From contig PAMD01000022.1 of the NCBI GenBank assembly GCA_002707145.1, positions 1 through 64,000 of the forward strand: a DNA stretch of 64,000 nucleotides, in the 5' to 3' direction. The translations under genes were made by a program, and so were the position numbers. Origin of the DNA: Flavobacteriales bacterium. Its GTDB lineage: Bacteria; Bacteroidota; Bacteroidia; Flavobacteriales; UBA7430. Positions 36,612 to 45,947 of this stretch are shown piece by piece. Within the stretch, counting starts at the first letter, position 1. Each line of letters opens with the position of its first letter. Below the pieces are notes generated by a model, which was given only the letters and a program-made list of their open reading frames with translations, had not been told where the DNA came from and did no database searches.

Positions 36612-37397
36612 CTAATGAATTTTAATTTGACTTGCTCCCATTCCATAAATCTTCATATCTGCAGTATGCATGCTTACATTAGGAAGTATGTTAACCACCT
36701 CTGCTATCTTATCTTTCAAAACTCCCTTACCTACTCCATGAATAACAATCAATTGATTTTCGTTATCATTAAAAGCTTGATAAAGTCTTTTTTTGAAAGC
36801 CGATACCTGAACAAGCACAATTTCAAAATTACTTAAGTGAGACCATGAGTCCACTAAATTTTCGATATGTAAATCAATTTCATAGTGATTAAAATAAATA
36901 TCTTCTACTTTCTTCTTTTTGGATAATATGGGCTTAGCTTTATAAAGATCATTTTTAATCTTTCTTTCAATTTCTTTTTTATTAAAGTTGGAATCTGTCT
37001 GCCAGATTTTTTCAATTTCTAAACGATTAACAGGAATACTAAGTCCAGGCTCAATTTCTACATTATACATAAAATCATTGAGTTTAGCAATAATTTTCCC
37101 CTTGCTGTTGTCACTCATAAAACTAACAAGATCACCTTCAATAAATAATGTAGACTTAATCGAATCAACCTCCAAATATGGAAGCTGATCTATTTTTTTA
37201 ATGGATTTCTTGATAGGGAAAATATTTTTCCCCCTTAACTTAGGAATATGATTAATTTTTATAATTTCATTGGTAGAGACTTTCATTTCAATACCCTGAC
37301 ATTCGACTATCACAAGCCCCTCGCCAAGATGATCTATGACTATCCCTTGAAGGACTTCGTTTATAAATGATACTTTATCGCCACGATCAAAATACAT
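36612..37397 (-). CDS. DUF2027 and Smr-domain protein
   Basis: This 261-residue protein has an N-terminal DUF2027-type region (RGDKVSFINEVLQGIVIDH; residues 5-135, with SH3-like strands) and a C-terminal Smr domain (about 165-260) with DLHIENL and IHGVGKGVLK. Smr domains are nucleases or nucleic-acid binding modules, as in MutS2. In Bacteroidota the combination is typical, and its role is unproven. The start codon overlaps the mltG stop by one base, suggesting coupling. Confidence 0.86.
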   Translation of the reverse strand: MYFDRGDKVSFINEVLQGIVIDHLGEGLVIVECQGIEMKVSTNEIIKINHIPKLRGKNIFPIKKSIKKIDQLPYLEVDSIKSTLFIEGDLVSFMSDNSKGKIIAKLNDFMYNVEIEPGLSIPVNRLEIEKIWQTDSNFNKKEIERKIKNDLYKAKPILSKKKKVEDIYFNHYEIDLHIENLVDSWSHLSNFEIVLVQVSAFKKRLYQAFNDNENQLIVIHGVGKGVLKDKIAEVVNILPNVSMHTADMKIYGMGASQIKIH

Positions 37398-38428
37398 TAC
37401 CTCAAAACTCCTTTATTTGACAATGCATTTTGAAACTTTTTTGCATTGCGTTTATGAGTAGCCCAGCTATCAGTAAAATTATGATAACCCGAAAAATCTT
37501 CTTTCGCACACATATAAATATACGGGTGTTTTTTGGCATTGAGTACAGATAATAAAGCAGCCATTTCAGGAATACATATAGGATTAGGTGGAAGGCCTTT
37601 ATTTAAATAAGTATTGTAAGCTGACTTGATCTTTAAATCTTTTTTAAGAACTCGCTTAACTTCAAACTGAAACCCATACCTTTCTTTGATTGCATAAATA
37701 ACAGTAGGATCAGATTGTAACTTCATTCCTTGATTTAATCTATTTAGATATAATCCAGCCACAATAGATTGCTCATCTACTTTGGAAGTTTCTCTCTGAA
37801 CAATAGACGCTAAAACTGAAACTTCATTAGCAGATAAACCAATTTTTTTAGCTTGTAATATTCTTTTTTTAGACCAAAAATAATTGTATTCTTTTTGCAT
37901 TCGTTCTAAAAACTCCTTTGGTGTAATAGTCCAATACACTTCATAGGTATTTGGAATAAAGAACTTTCGAACAGAAGCAATATCGAAATTCTCATCTTCG
38001 AGAAAATTGGAATCTATAAAGGCAGAAACAAATTCTGAAGAATCAGCCTCCACTTGGGCTGACAATTGAGAAGCAAGGTCGAAGAGATTAGATGAATTAT
38101 TGAAGATTATGGATAATGGGCTTTGGATTCCTGCACGAAGCATGTTCACCATTGAATTTAAATTCATGCAAGAATCAATTAGGTATCGTCCAGGATGCAC
38201 TTTATAAAAGTTCTTCCTATTGCAAAAAACATCAAAAGCCCAATCATAATGAACAAGCCTATGAGACCTTAGGATTTCTTTTAGTGCATCAAAAGTTGTC
38301 TCTCGAGGCACAAGTATTGTTGTTTTTGTTTCCGTAATAGGGCGGAAAATAAATTGATAAGAGAGAAATATTCCCACGCTGGCTATCAGACTTAAAAAAA
38401 AGGCAGCTCTAAATATTATTTTTCTCAT
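37397..38428 (-). CDS. mltG: Endolytic transglycosylase MltG (YceG-like)
   Basis: This 343-residue protein has an N-terminal membrane anchor (AAFFLSLIASVGIFLSYQFIF), a LysM-like middle and the YceG catalytic domain with LASIVQRETSKVDEQ near 208 (catalytic Glu) and GMKLQSDPTVIYA near 237, NTY...GLPPNPICIP near 269. It cleaves nascent glycan strands to set their length. Its neighbours, dapF and the DUF2027-Smr gene, form a cluster familiar from other Bacteroidota. Here a redox gene pair lies between it and the GNAT/dapF genes. Confidence 0.92.
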   Translation of the reverse strand: MRKIIFRAAFFLSLIASVGIFLSYQFIFRPITETKTTILVPRETTFDALKEILRSHRLVHYDWAFDVFCNRKNFYKVHPGRYLIDSCMNLNSMVNMLRAGIQSPLSIIFNNSSNLFDLASQLSAQVEADSSEFVSAFIDSNFLEDENFDIASVRKFFIPNTYEVYWTITPKEFLERMQKEYNYFWSKKRILQAKKIGLSANEVSVLASIVQRETSKVDEQSIVAGLYLNRLNQGMKLQSDPTVIYAIKERYGFQFEVKRVLKKDLKIKSAYNTYLNKGLPPNPICIPEMAALLSVLNAKKHPYIYMCAKEDFSGYHNFTDSWATHKRNAKKFQNALSNKGVLR

Positions 38429-38512
38429 TATAACTAATTAAAAGAATGATCTACTCACCCATTATGTAGTTCAATTCGTGTCACTTCATTTAAGCTTACA
38501 ATGACTATATTT

Positions 38513-39871
38513 TTATTCTAAACTTATTTTTTCATCACCCTCTTGATAAGGTAAGAACATGACTACAAATTGTAACATTTCATCTGTAGTTTTCATACTT
38601 CCAGTTTTACCCGAAACAAACTCTGGGGGATTATGAGGATTATCTAAATTATTAAGCGTATTGTCAAATATTGCTTCGACTTTTATTAATGATCCTGCAG
38701 GTAAATGTAACATCTTTGGGAAGGTATAAAAATATTGCCATCTAAAATTCCAATTATCAATTTTTATTAAAGGAATTGAATCCCCAATTGGACTAATCGC
38801 GTAAGCTTTGAATTCTTTTCCAATTAGATGCATGTGTGGATTTATTGTAAGTACAGAAATATCCTCTGGAATTATTGTTTCAGTTTCAAACTTCTTGACT
38901 TGGTTTGGAGGAATGACTAAGGGAGGAATGACTGGGGAAATACCCTGTGTTCCTAAAATAAATTCTCCAATCTGTCTTGTGGGTGGATTTTTATCAAAAT
39001 ATATATTAAAATATGAATGATCTGTTTGAATTATTGGTGTTGGGCCGTAATGAATATCTTTAATGAGTAAAGCTGATTGTTTATTAACTCTTAATCCACC
39101 TATACCGTCAGGATATAAAAGTGCCTCAACTCCAGGAAGATAATTTGATACTGAGGGCTGTAATTTAGGAAATGTTCCATCTTCATATGGAATATTAAGT
39201 TGATGAAAAGCAGTGGAATCATTGTGTATATCTCCATTAACAATGGGTTTTACATCTAGTAAATGACTATTTTTTTCATTATCGTAAGTAATCAAGTGCG
39301 CATTTAAATGATGAACCAACTGCTTGTTATCAGGAACAAATTCAATTAAACGAATATTAGTATCAGAGTCTAATTCAAAAGGTAACTTTGTGACCATAAA
39401 AAGATCCTTATTATTCCCGGGGATAATAAATGCATTGTTCATTTTAAGAACTAGATCTGGGTTTCCAATATTTCTTTTTGTTTTCGAAAGCACTAGTGGA
39501 GATGTAAGTTTAGAGGTATCACCAGCTACACAACCTTGATTATACCATTCTTGTAAAATCATTTTTTCGTCTTCAGAAAGAATCTTTTCACCTATAAAAT
39601 GACTATAGTTAGCATCAGCTGGCCAAGGAGGCATATATCCAGATTTAGTGACGTAAGCAACCATCTTAGCACGCTTGGCTACATCAGAATATTTCATCAT
39701 GGAAAAAGGAGCTGGTCCTTTTTTGTAGTGACATGATGAACAATTGCTAAAAATAATAGGAGCAACATGATCCGAAAAATTATAATAAATTTTTTTTTCA
39801 GAGCAAGAGAGAATAATCACCAAAAAAAGTGATCCGATAAATAATTTATTCAATGAAGCACCCAATAGCAT
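38513..39871 (-). CDS. Lipoprotein with cytochrome c and copper-monooxygenase-like domains
   Basis: This protein of about 452 residues has a lipobox-like signal (LFLVIILSC), a mono-heme c motif CSSCH near 47 with a preceding APIIFSN segment, and a C-terminal region like the peptidylglycine monooxygenase (PHM/DBM) fold. That region includes HHLNAH near 195 and NPHMHLIG near 345, which look like copper-binding sites. The heme-plus-copper arrangement suggests an electron-transfer-fed oxidation of an unknown substrate on the periplasmic side. I chose the ATG at 39871; an in-frame GTG lies at 39901. It overlaps the 3' end of the redoxin gene, so the two are coupled. Confidence 0.78.
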   Translation of the reverse strand: MLLGASLNKLFIGSLFLVIILSCSEKKIYYNFSDHVAPIIFSNCSSCHYKKGPAPFSMMKYSDVAKRAKMVAYVTKSGYMPPWPADANYSHFIGEKILSEDEKMILQEWYNQGCVAGDTSKLTSPLVLSKTKRNIGNPDLVLKMNNAFIIPGNNKDLFMVTKLPFELDSDTNIRLIEFVPDNKQLVHHLNAHLITYDNEKNSHLLDVKPIVNGDIHNDSTAFHQLNIPYEDGTFPKLQPSVSNYLPGVEALLYPDGIGGLRVNKQSALLIKDIHYGPTPIIQTDHSYFNIYFDKNPPTRQIGEFILGTQGISPVIPPLVIPPNQVKKFETETIIPEDISVLTINPHMHLIGKEFKAYAISPIGDSIPLIKIDNWNFRWQYFYTFPKMLHLPAGSLIKVEAIFDNTLNNLDNPHNPPEFVSGKTGSMKTTDEMLQFVVMFLPYQEGDEKISLE

Positions 39872-40364
39872 TAGTTTTTTTAATTTTAACTTCCTTTCCA
39901 CCTAAAAAAGATTCGATAGCGTCATTAAGATAATACTCTGATACATTTTGCCTTTTACGTCCCAACTCTCCTAACCAGTTATCTATCAAACCCTGATACT
40001 GAATACTATTATTTTCATCAATCAAATAGACTTCAGGAGTTATAGTTGCACTTAATTTATTTACTAAAAGATAACCTTTATCATAGATAACATCTATGGG
40101 TAGATCATATTTATTTAAGAATGAATCCATTTCTTGACTAGAATATGATGTCCCTGGTATTACAAAATAAAAATCAAGTCGGTCCTTATATTTAAAATAT
40201 AGCTGTTTTATTTCTCTTGTGTAACTTTGGCATAAAGGACATTCAGGAACAATAAAAAATAACACTTTGTCACTATTTTCAATAAAAACCTTCGATAGAT
40301 AATCATTTTGATAACAAGAATTAAAAAAAAGTAAAACAAAAAATATAATCAAAGTAAGCCTCAT
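39846..40364 (-). CDS. Thioredoxin-like redoxin lipoprotein
   Basis: This 172-residue protein has a lipoprotein signal ending in FFNSC and a thioredoxin fold with the active site VPECPLCQS near 40 (CxxC) and a cis-proline in ITPEVYLID near 108. The C-terminus TNAIGCFIE carries an extra cysteine. Its 3' end overlaps the start of the cytochrome c/monooxygenase gene by 26 bases. The likely role is to keep cysteines, copper or heme sites of that partner in the right redox state. A TlpA-like cytochrome maturation role is the alternative. Confidence 0.82.
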   Translation of the reverse strand: MRLTLIIFFVLLFFNSCYQNDYLSKVFIENSDKVLFFIVPECPLCQSYTREIKQLYFKYKDRLDFYFVIPGTSYSSQEMDSFLNKYDLPIDVIYDKGYLLVNKLSATITPEVYLIDENNSIQYQGLIDNWLGELGRKRQNVSEYYLNDAIESFLGGKEVKIKKTNAIGCFIE

Positions 40365-40420
40365 AGATAGTCATTTAATCAAAAGTAATAATTTGAATTT
40401 ATCATGGCATACAATACTGT

Positions 40421-40954
40421 TCAATTAGACGAATTAACATACTGAAAATCAAATACATCAGTAAATATCCCATTTTTGAAAATCCAATTCTTTCTCAAAC
40501 CAATTTGTGTAAATCCCTGAGAAGTGAATAATCTTATACTAGAAATATTTTCAGACCCTACAGTACAATAAAGTTGGAGAAGTCCCAATTGATTAAAAGC
40601 ATAAGTTTTCATTAATTGGATAGCTTCGCTAGCATAGCCCAGAGAACGGGAATTAGGATCAATCAAAATCCCGATTGCAGCTCTTCGATGAATAGCATCA
40701 TAATCGAAAAGATCAACACAACCTACCGGATGTTTATTTAAATCCAAAAGCATAAATCTAAATTGCCCTGTCTGCTGAATAGTCAAATGAGCTTGAGAGA
40801 TATACTGTTCCAAAACATACTTAGAAAAAGGAACCTTAGAAAGACTTACTTGGCTGATTTCAAGGTCATTTTCCCAAAGATAAATTTGGGAAATATCATC
40901 GGGTTCTAATGCACGATATGATATTTTATATCTTGATTTGTCCTTCATAAACAA
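40421..40954 (-). CDS. GNAT-family N-acetyltransferase
   Basis: This 177-residue protein is a RimJ/RimL-type acetyltransferase: YRALEPDDISQIYLWEND near 13, AIGILIDPNSRSLGYASEAIQLM near 95 (acetyl-CoA loop region) and LYCTVGSENISSIRLFTSQGF near 130. The acceptor could be an amine of an amino acid, a small molecule or a ribosomal protein; the sequence does not decide. It overlaps the end of dapF by 29 bases, which indicates an operon. Confidence 0.88.
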   Translation of the reverse strand: MFMKDKSRYKISYRALEPDDISQIYLWENDLEISQVSLSKVPFSKYVLEQYISQAHLTIQQTGQFRFMLLDLNKHPVGCVDLFDYDAIHRRAAIGILIDPNSRSLGYASEAIQLMKTYAFNQLGLLQLYCTVGSENISSIRLFTSQGFTQIGLRKNWIFKNGIFTDVFDFQYVNSSN

Positions 40955-41702
40955 ATGTAGATTCTCCGGTTAATGTTACATTACAATATATATTATTTTT
41001 TTTCTCAAACTGAACTTTTAATAGTCCACCCAAGGTATGAACACTAATTTGTTCCTTGGTAATAAAACCGGATTCAAAAGAAGCAATTGCACAGGCAACT
41101 GCTCCAGTCCCACAAGCCAAAGTTTCGTCTTCTACACCCCTTTCGTAGGTTCGAATATAGATTTCATCTTTCCTAATATTTACAAAATTTACATTGATCC
41201 CCTGAGAAATATAGGCAGGAGAATTCCTCACCTTTGCTCCTTCTGTCTTCACATCTAATGTATTAATATCATAAGAAAAAGTGACCAAATGGGGAGAACC
41301 TGTATCCAACATCCAGAAAGAATCTCTTTTGGAAATTAGACTTAACTCTTTCATCTCCAATTGTACTAGACCAGTAATATCTATCCGAGCAGAGTGAAGA
41401 CCATCAAATGAATCAAAAAGACAATTTTCACTAAAAAGATTCAAATGTTTTGCAAAAGCTACCGCGCATCGACCTCCATTTCCACAAAAACTTCCTATCA
41501 TACCATTTGAATTAAAATAATTCATTTTAAAATCGGTCTGATCAGATTTTTCTATCAAAATTAATCCATCAGCACCGATACCGATATTTCGATGACACAA
41601 ATCAGCAATTTGATCGGCATTTAAAGCGAAAAAGCCAGAACGATTATCTACTAGGATAAAATCATTTCCGGCACCCTGGTATTTAGAAAAAATTAAATCC
41701 AT
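40926..41702 (-). CDS. dapF: Diaminopimelate epimerase
   Basis: This 258-residue enzyme converts LL- to meso-diaminopimelate for lysine and peptidoglycan synthesis. Both catalytic cysteine motifs are visible: GSFCGNGGRCAVA near 70 and ETLACGTGAVACA near 193. The N-terminus FSKYQGAGNDFILVDNR is diagnostic. Length is slightly below the usual 270-280. It begins the minus-strand cluster dapF-GNAT-(redoxin-monooxygenase)-mltG-DUF2027. Confidence 0.97.
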   Translation of the reverse strand: MDLIFSKYQGAGNDFILVDNRSGFFALNADQIADLCHRNIGIGADGLILIEKSDQTDFKMNYFNSNGMIGSFCGNGGRCAVAFAKHLNLFSENCLFDSFDGLHSARIDITGLVQLEMKELSLISKRDSFWMLDTGSPHLVTFSYDINTLDVKTEGAKVRNSPAYISQGINVNFVNIRKDEIYIRTYERGVEDETLACGTGAVACAIASFESGFITKEQISVHTLGGLLKVQFEKKNNIYCNVTLTGESTFVYEGQIKI

Positions 41703-41852
41703 ACAGTGCTTTTATTTTACTAAAATAATATTAATTGTGCAGAATAACGATGTTTTATTTTAGTATTGAATAATCGAATTGATAAATATATTATTTTGAC
41801 TAAAAAATAGTAAGTTTATAGGATTATAAATAGTTGAAAATTACATTAAATT

Positions 41853-43292
41853 ATGAAATCATATCAAGCTGAATTATCTGCAAGAATTTCAGAAGAAAGA
41901 GCAGCCGTAGAACTCATTAAAATCACAAGTGATTTATCTTTTGAAAGCTCTATAGAGCTAACGATATTTCGACATCAGTTGATCGATAAAAGATCAAGTG
42001 AAATTCTAAACCTTCATGAATATGCCACCAATTTTGTATTAAAACCCATAAATATATTTGAAACTTTATCCATTGCAAATGAGATAAAATCATCTACGTT
42101 TTCTCCTTCAAAAATTGACATTGGAAAATTGACTTTTGAGTGGATAAATGAAAAAGAAAAATATAATAATATCACTTCCTTTGTCAACAATAAACTCCAC
42201 TTCATTAATAAGGAAAGTACAAACATTCAAGCTAAAGATGTCGTTCTTTATGGTTTTGGAAGAATAGGTAGACTTTTGGCACGTGAGTTGATGGCTCAAG
42301 AAGGAAAAGGTGAGCAGCTTCGGTTAAGAGCTATTGTACTCAGAAAAAATGACGATCAAAATATAATAAAACGCGCTTCATTGCTTCGTTCAGATTCCAT
42401 TCATGGAAAATTTCCCGGAACAGTGGTGGAAGATTTAGAAAACAAAGCTCTCGTAATAAATGGACAATCTGTTCAACTAATTAAAGCATCATGTCCTGAA
42501 GAAATTGATTATACTTCATATGGAATTAAAAAGGCATTGGTGATTGACAACACTGGAGCTTATAGAGATAATGAATCCTTGTCATGGCACCTTCAAGCAA
42601 AAGGAACCTCAAAAGTCCTGCTCACTGCTCCTGGACAAGGAATCCCTAATATAGTTTTTGGAGCTAATCATCTTGACTACGCAATAGATTCCTACGATAA
42701 ATTCTCAGCTGCCTCATGTACTACAAATGCAATTACGCCTATCCTAAAAATTGTGAATAATGAACTAGGAATAGACAAGGGTCATATCGAAACTGTGCAT
42801 GCCTATACCAACGATCAAAACTTAGTTGATAATATGCACAAGAAAGAAAGAAGAGGTCGAGCTGCAGCAATCAACATGGTTATCACCAGTACAGGTGCAG
42901 GAAATGCAGTTGTTAAAGTAATCCCAAGCCTAGAAGGAAAACTCACTGCCAATGCAGTTCGGGTTCCAACACCCAATGGTTCTTTAGCTATTCTTAACCT
43001 TAGTGTGAATTCAAAAACATGTATAGCTGATCTTAACAATATTATAAAAAAAGCAGCATTAAATGGTCCTTTAGTTGAACAAATTAACTACTCTATATCT
43101 CGTGAATTGGTCTCTATGGATATTGTTGGAAATAATGCAGCAGCTATTTTTGATAGTCCTGCCACCATTGTATCTAAAGATGGGAAAAATATTGTTTTAT
43201 ATGTTTGGTATGACAATGAATATGGATATTCAAGACAAGTAATGCGCTTGGCTAAGTATATTTCTAATGTCAGAAGACCAATGAATTACTAA
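41853..43292 (+). CDS. gap: Glyceraldehyde-3-phosphate dehydrogenase, long form
   Basis: This 479-residue protein has a 120-residue N-terminal extension before the GAPDH core. The core starts with VVLYGFGRIGRLLARELM and has the catalytic cysteine in SAASCTTNAITP, the HAYTNDQNL and KERRGRAAA segments, VIPSLEGKLTANAVRVPTPNGS and the C-terminal WYDNEYGYSRQ. Bacteroidota often carry such a long form besides the usual 335-residue enzyme. It oxidises glyceraldehyde 3-phosphate with NAD(P). Whether it acts in glycolysis, gluconeogenesis or another role cannot be read from the sequence. Confidence 0.92.
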   Translation: MKSYQAELSARISEERAAVELIKITSDLSFESSIELTIFRHQLIDKRSSEILNLHEYATNFVLKPINIFETLSIANEIKSSTFSPSKIDIGKLTFEWINEKEKYNNITSFVNNKLHFINKESTNIQAKDVVLYGFGRIGRLLARELMAQEGKGEQLRLRAIVLRKNDDQNIIKRASLLRSDSIHGKFPGTVVEDLENKALVINGQSVQLIKASCPEEIDYTSYGIKKALVIDNTGAYRDNESLSWHLQAKGTSKVLLTAPGQGIPNIVFGANHLDYAIDSYDKFSAASCTTNAITPILKIVNNELGIDKGHIETVHAYTNDQNLVDNMHKKERRGRAAAINMVITSTGAGNAVVKVIPSLEGKLTANAVRVPTPNGSLAILNLSVNSKTCIADLNNIIKKAALNGPLVEQINYSISRELVSMDIVGNNAAAIFDSPATIVSKDGKNIVLYVWYDNEYGYSRQVMRLAKYISNVRRPMNY

Positions 43293-43412
43293 CAAGTACA
43301 AACCAAAAAGACCTATTTAATCTTAGTTTTTTTTTTGCATATTACACTTTTTTAATAAAATCTATAAATATTGCAATAAAATTAATATTCATAAATTGTT
43401 AAAAACAAGCCC

Positions 43413-44114
43413 ATGGAAAAAGATAAATTAAAACAAAATTTTAACAATAAAACTTGGAATGAAATAAAAACAAAAGACTCATGGCAGCTATTCAAAATTA
43501 TATCTGAATTTGTTAACGGATTTGAAAAAATGGGCCAAATAGGTCCTTGTGTCACTATTTTTGGATCTGCGAGAATGACTAATGAAAACAAATACTATGG
43601 ATTGGCTTCTGACATTGGAGAGATTCTGTCAGTCAATGGCTACGGAGTTATTACAGGAGGTGGCCCGGGGATTATGGAGGCCGGAAACAAAGGCGCAAAA
43701 AATGGAGGTGCACCCTCAGTTGGACTCAATATTGATCTGCCCTTTGAAAGCTCAAGTAATCCCTATATAGACTTAGATAAAAACATCAACTTTGATTACT
43801 TTTTTATTCGAAAAGTTATGTTTGTAAAATACTCTCAAGCATTTGTAGTTATGCCCGGAGGAATGGGCACATTAGATGAATTATTTGAGGCAATCACATT
43901 AATTCAGACACAAAAGATAGATAAATTTCCTATAATTCTAGTCGGTAGCGAATTTTGGAGTGGACTGATTGAATGGATTAAAAAAACACTTATAGTTGAG
44001 AAAACTATAAGCTTAAAGGATTTAGAATTAATTTCTATTGTGGATTCTCCAGATGAAGTCATCAAGATTATTGAAGAATTTTATTCTAGCTACTTACTAA
44101 AACCCAATTTCTAA
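43413..44114 (+). CDS. LOG-family protein (TIGR00730, putative nucleotide phosphoribohydrolase)
   Basis: This 233-residue Rossmann-like protein shows the LOG/YvdD motifs ITIFGSARM-like at 47, GGGPGIMEAGNKGA near 87 and MPGGMGTLDELFEAITLIQT near 148. Family members cleave nucleoside 5'-monophosphates to ribose 5-phosphate and base (for example activation of cytokinins), and were once annotated as lysine decarboxylases. The physiological substrate here is unknown. No operon partner is evident; it is followed by a 487-base gene-free stretch. Confidence 0.87.
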   Translation: MEKDKLKQNFNNKTWNEIKTKDSWQLFKIISEFVNGFEKMGQIGPCVTIFGSARMTNENKYYGLASDIGEILSVNGYGVITGGGPGIMEAGNKGAKNGGAPSVGLNIDLPFESSSNPYIDLDKNINFDYFFIRKVMFVKYSQAFVVMPGGMGTLDELFEAITLIQTQKIDKFPIILVGSEFWSGLIEWIKKTLIVEKTISLKDLELISIVDSPDEVIKIIEEFYSSYLLKPNF

Positions 44115-44601
44115 AAAAAACCTTTACATGATTTTTAATCAGTTTACACAAAAAATAAACTCTAATCTCTAGAATTAAAGATATATGTTATGTTATATGT
44201 GTATTCTAAAATTTCTTTACCCCCTCATTATAGGAAATTAAGTTGAACTTATTACTCATCAACAACTCAAACTTAATAAAATTGAGGGAAAGAATACGGG
44301 GCATTATTGGAATAAATAAATCGTTAGTATAAATAAATTCTATATATTCCATTATATCCTAAAGAGTCATCATAGCTATAATCTCATTGACTAAAAATTA
44401 AGTTTTGAAAAAAGCATCTTCAAAGTCAAATTCAAAATCTTAATACATCCTTTAAAGTTAATACTACTATTGGATTTCTGAAGGTGGTGATTCTGCTAAC
44501 AGAATATCAATATAATATTTGTCTAAACAATTATTAAATCCAAGGAGTCTTGAACTTCAATATATAACATCAATCATTTTAATGATTCAATAGAATTAAT
44601 A
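44115..44601. other. 487-base region without a recognisable gene, holding a composite hairpin
   Basis: No open frame longer than about 20 codons is convincing here. The notable feature is a nested inverted repeat at 44222-44288: CCCTCA (44222-44227) pairs with TGAGGG (44283-44288), and inside it ATTAAGTTGA (44237-44246) pairs with TCAAACTTAAT (44267-44277) with one bulged A. The region lies between convergent genes and could hold a small RNA, a decayed gene or nothing functional. Confidence 0.5.
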
Positions 44602-45807
44602 TCAATTAGAATCGTTCACATAGGAGCTCAAATACTGAAAGCCATCGGTAAGTTTTCCATTTGCACAAATGGTCGCTCTGTGAATAATATCATCTTGATC
44701 TTCTCCGATTAGAGAAGGTAGTACATGCAAGATAAACTCTTGACCAAAATCGGATGAGGCATCTTTGGGAAGTTCACAAGGTAAATTATCTACAGCCATC
44801 ACAGTGATAACTTCTTGTTTATTAAAAACGTCTTCGGCTTCTGTTTGTGGATTATAACCATATAAAGGATCTGAAATAGTTGAAGCTCTTAGCGTGCTAG
44901 CTATTGGTCCATTTATATCACAAGAAATATCAGCTATAGTTCTGATCTTAAAATCTGGAGATTTAGCATCGCTCCTAGTAAAAAGATAAGGGGAATCTGA
45001 TCCATAAAAATGTCCTGCAATAAATAAGTCTGAGACTTTGGCATATTTCATAAAATCTGAACGGTATTCCAAAGGATACTTACAGAAATGAGAAAAATCA
45101 GAAGGCTCACCATTAATTCGAGTATTGTAGTCAAGTGTATCAAGCTGAACAAACACCGCTTCGTTAAATTTATTTGTAAAAAATTCTTGTTTGGAAACTT
45201 TCTTCAAACCGATAATATCAAGGAGTTCTATTATGCCTCTGCCTACTCTTCCAGTTCCAGTAACAACAATCTTTATAGGTGGGAGATTAATTTTTTTTAA
45301 TTCTTGCTCCAACTCAATTCTATCTTTGCAAAGATTAGCAGGCTTCAAGTAGAATCTACTAGTTCGTTTTCCATATGCCAGAAAAGCATTGTAACATCCA
45401 ACTATTCCGGCATATCTTCCAAAGCCAATTACGCGATTACCTTTTTTATTGGTTAAGGATTCGTAATCCACCATACGAATATTAAGTGCCAATATCTTTT
45501 TGAGTAAATCTCTATTGTAGGATTGTTCTTTAATTGTATGAGAAAAAAATAGATAAGTTTTATTAGGAATTAAATCCGTTTTTCTAACTTCCTTAATTCC
45601 ACATAAAATATCACAATCACTCAAATTTTCTTGTAATTTCAGCCCTAAATCACTATATTCATGATCGATAAATTTGCGCACTTTACTGGGCTGAATCACC
45701 AATTCTATTTGAGGATATTTGCTTTGAATAAAATCGCATTGTGCTGGACTCAATACCACTCTTTTATCTGGAGGGATCTTTCCTTCTCTTAGTATTCCTA
45801 TTTTCAT
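44602..45807 (-). CDS. Alanine dehydrogenase/saccharopine dehydrogenase (Lys1)-like oxidoreductase
   Basis: This 401-residue NAD(P)-dependent oxidoreductase has the N-terminal domain of alanine/saccharopine dehydrogenases (KIGILREGKIPPDKRVVLSP near 2, EVRKTDLIPNKTYLFFSHTIKEQ near 73), a Rossmann motif IVVTGTGRVGRGIIELLD near 180 and a C-terminal TIADISCDINGPIASTLRAST near 288. The HTIKEQ and ADISCDI segments resemble the lysine-forming saccharopine dehydrogenase fold more than alanine dehydrogenase. In Bacteroidota this group has no settled substrate. Confidence 0.82.
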   Translation of the reverse strand: MKIGILREGKIPPDKRVVLSPAQCDFIQSKYPQIELVIQPSKVRKFIDHEYSDLGLKLQENLSDCDILCGIKEVRKTDLIPNKTYLFFSHTIKEQSYNRDLLKKILALNIRMVDYESLTNKKGNRVIGFGRYAGIVGCYNAFLAYGKRTSRFYLKPANLCKDRIELEQELKKINLPPIKIVVTGTGRVGRGIIELLDIIGLKKVSKQEFFTNKFNEAVFVQLDTLDYNTRINGEPSDFSHFCKYPLEYRSDFMKYAKVSDLFIAGHFYGSDSPYLFTRSDAKSPDFKIRTIADISCDINGPIASTLRASTISDPLYGYNPQTEAEDVFNKQEVITVMAVDNLPCELPKDASSDFGQEFILHVLPSLIGEDQDDIIHRATICANGKLTDGFQYLSSYVNDSN

Positions 45808-45896
45808 TTATATTAGATTTGTTCATCAAAAATACAAATTTGAAAAGGAATAATTAATATATAAGACTATTATACCCAAATAGTTCTTATGTCACA

Positions 45897-45927
45897 TTGC
45901 ATAATGCAATTCGATAGACTATCTTTG
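45897..45927 (+). promoter_or_regulatory. Promoter of the tmRNA gene
   Basis: TTG at 45897-45899 and TATCTTTG at 45920-45927 (perfect TAnnTTTG) are separated by 20 bases. The mature tmRNA 5' end at 45948 lies 20 bases beyond, leaving a short leader for RNase P to remove. Confidence 0.65.
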
Positions 45928-45947
45928 AAAAAGTTCATTGAAATTAT

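Noticed and set aside
45808..45947. Possible tRNA or small gene upstream of tmRNA
   Set aside because: Only the tmRNA promoter was found; no cloverleaf or coding signal is visible.
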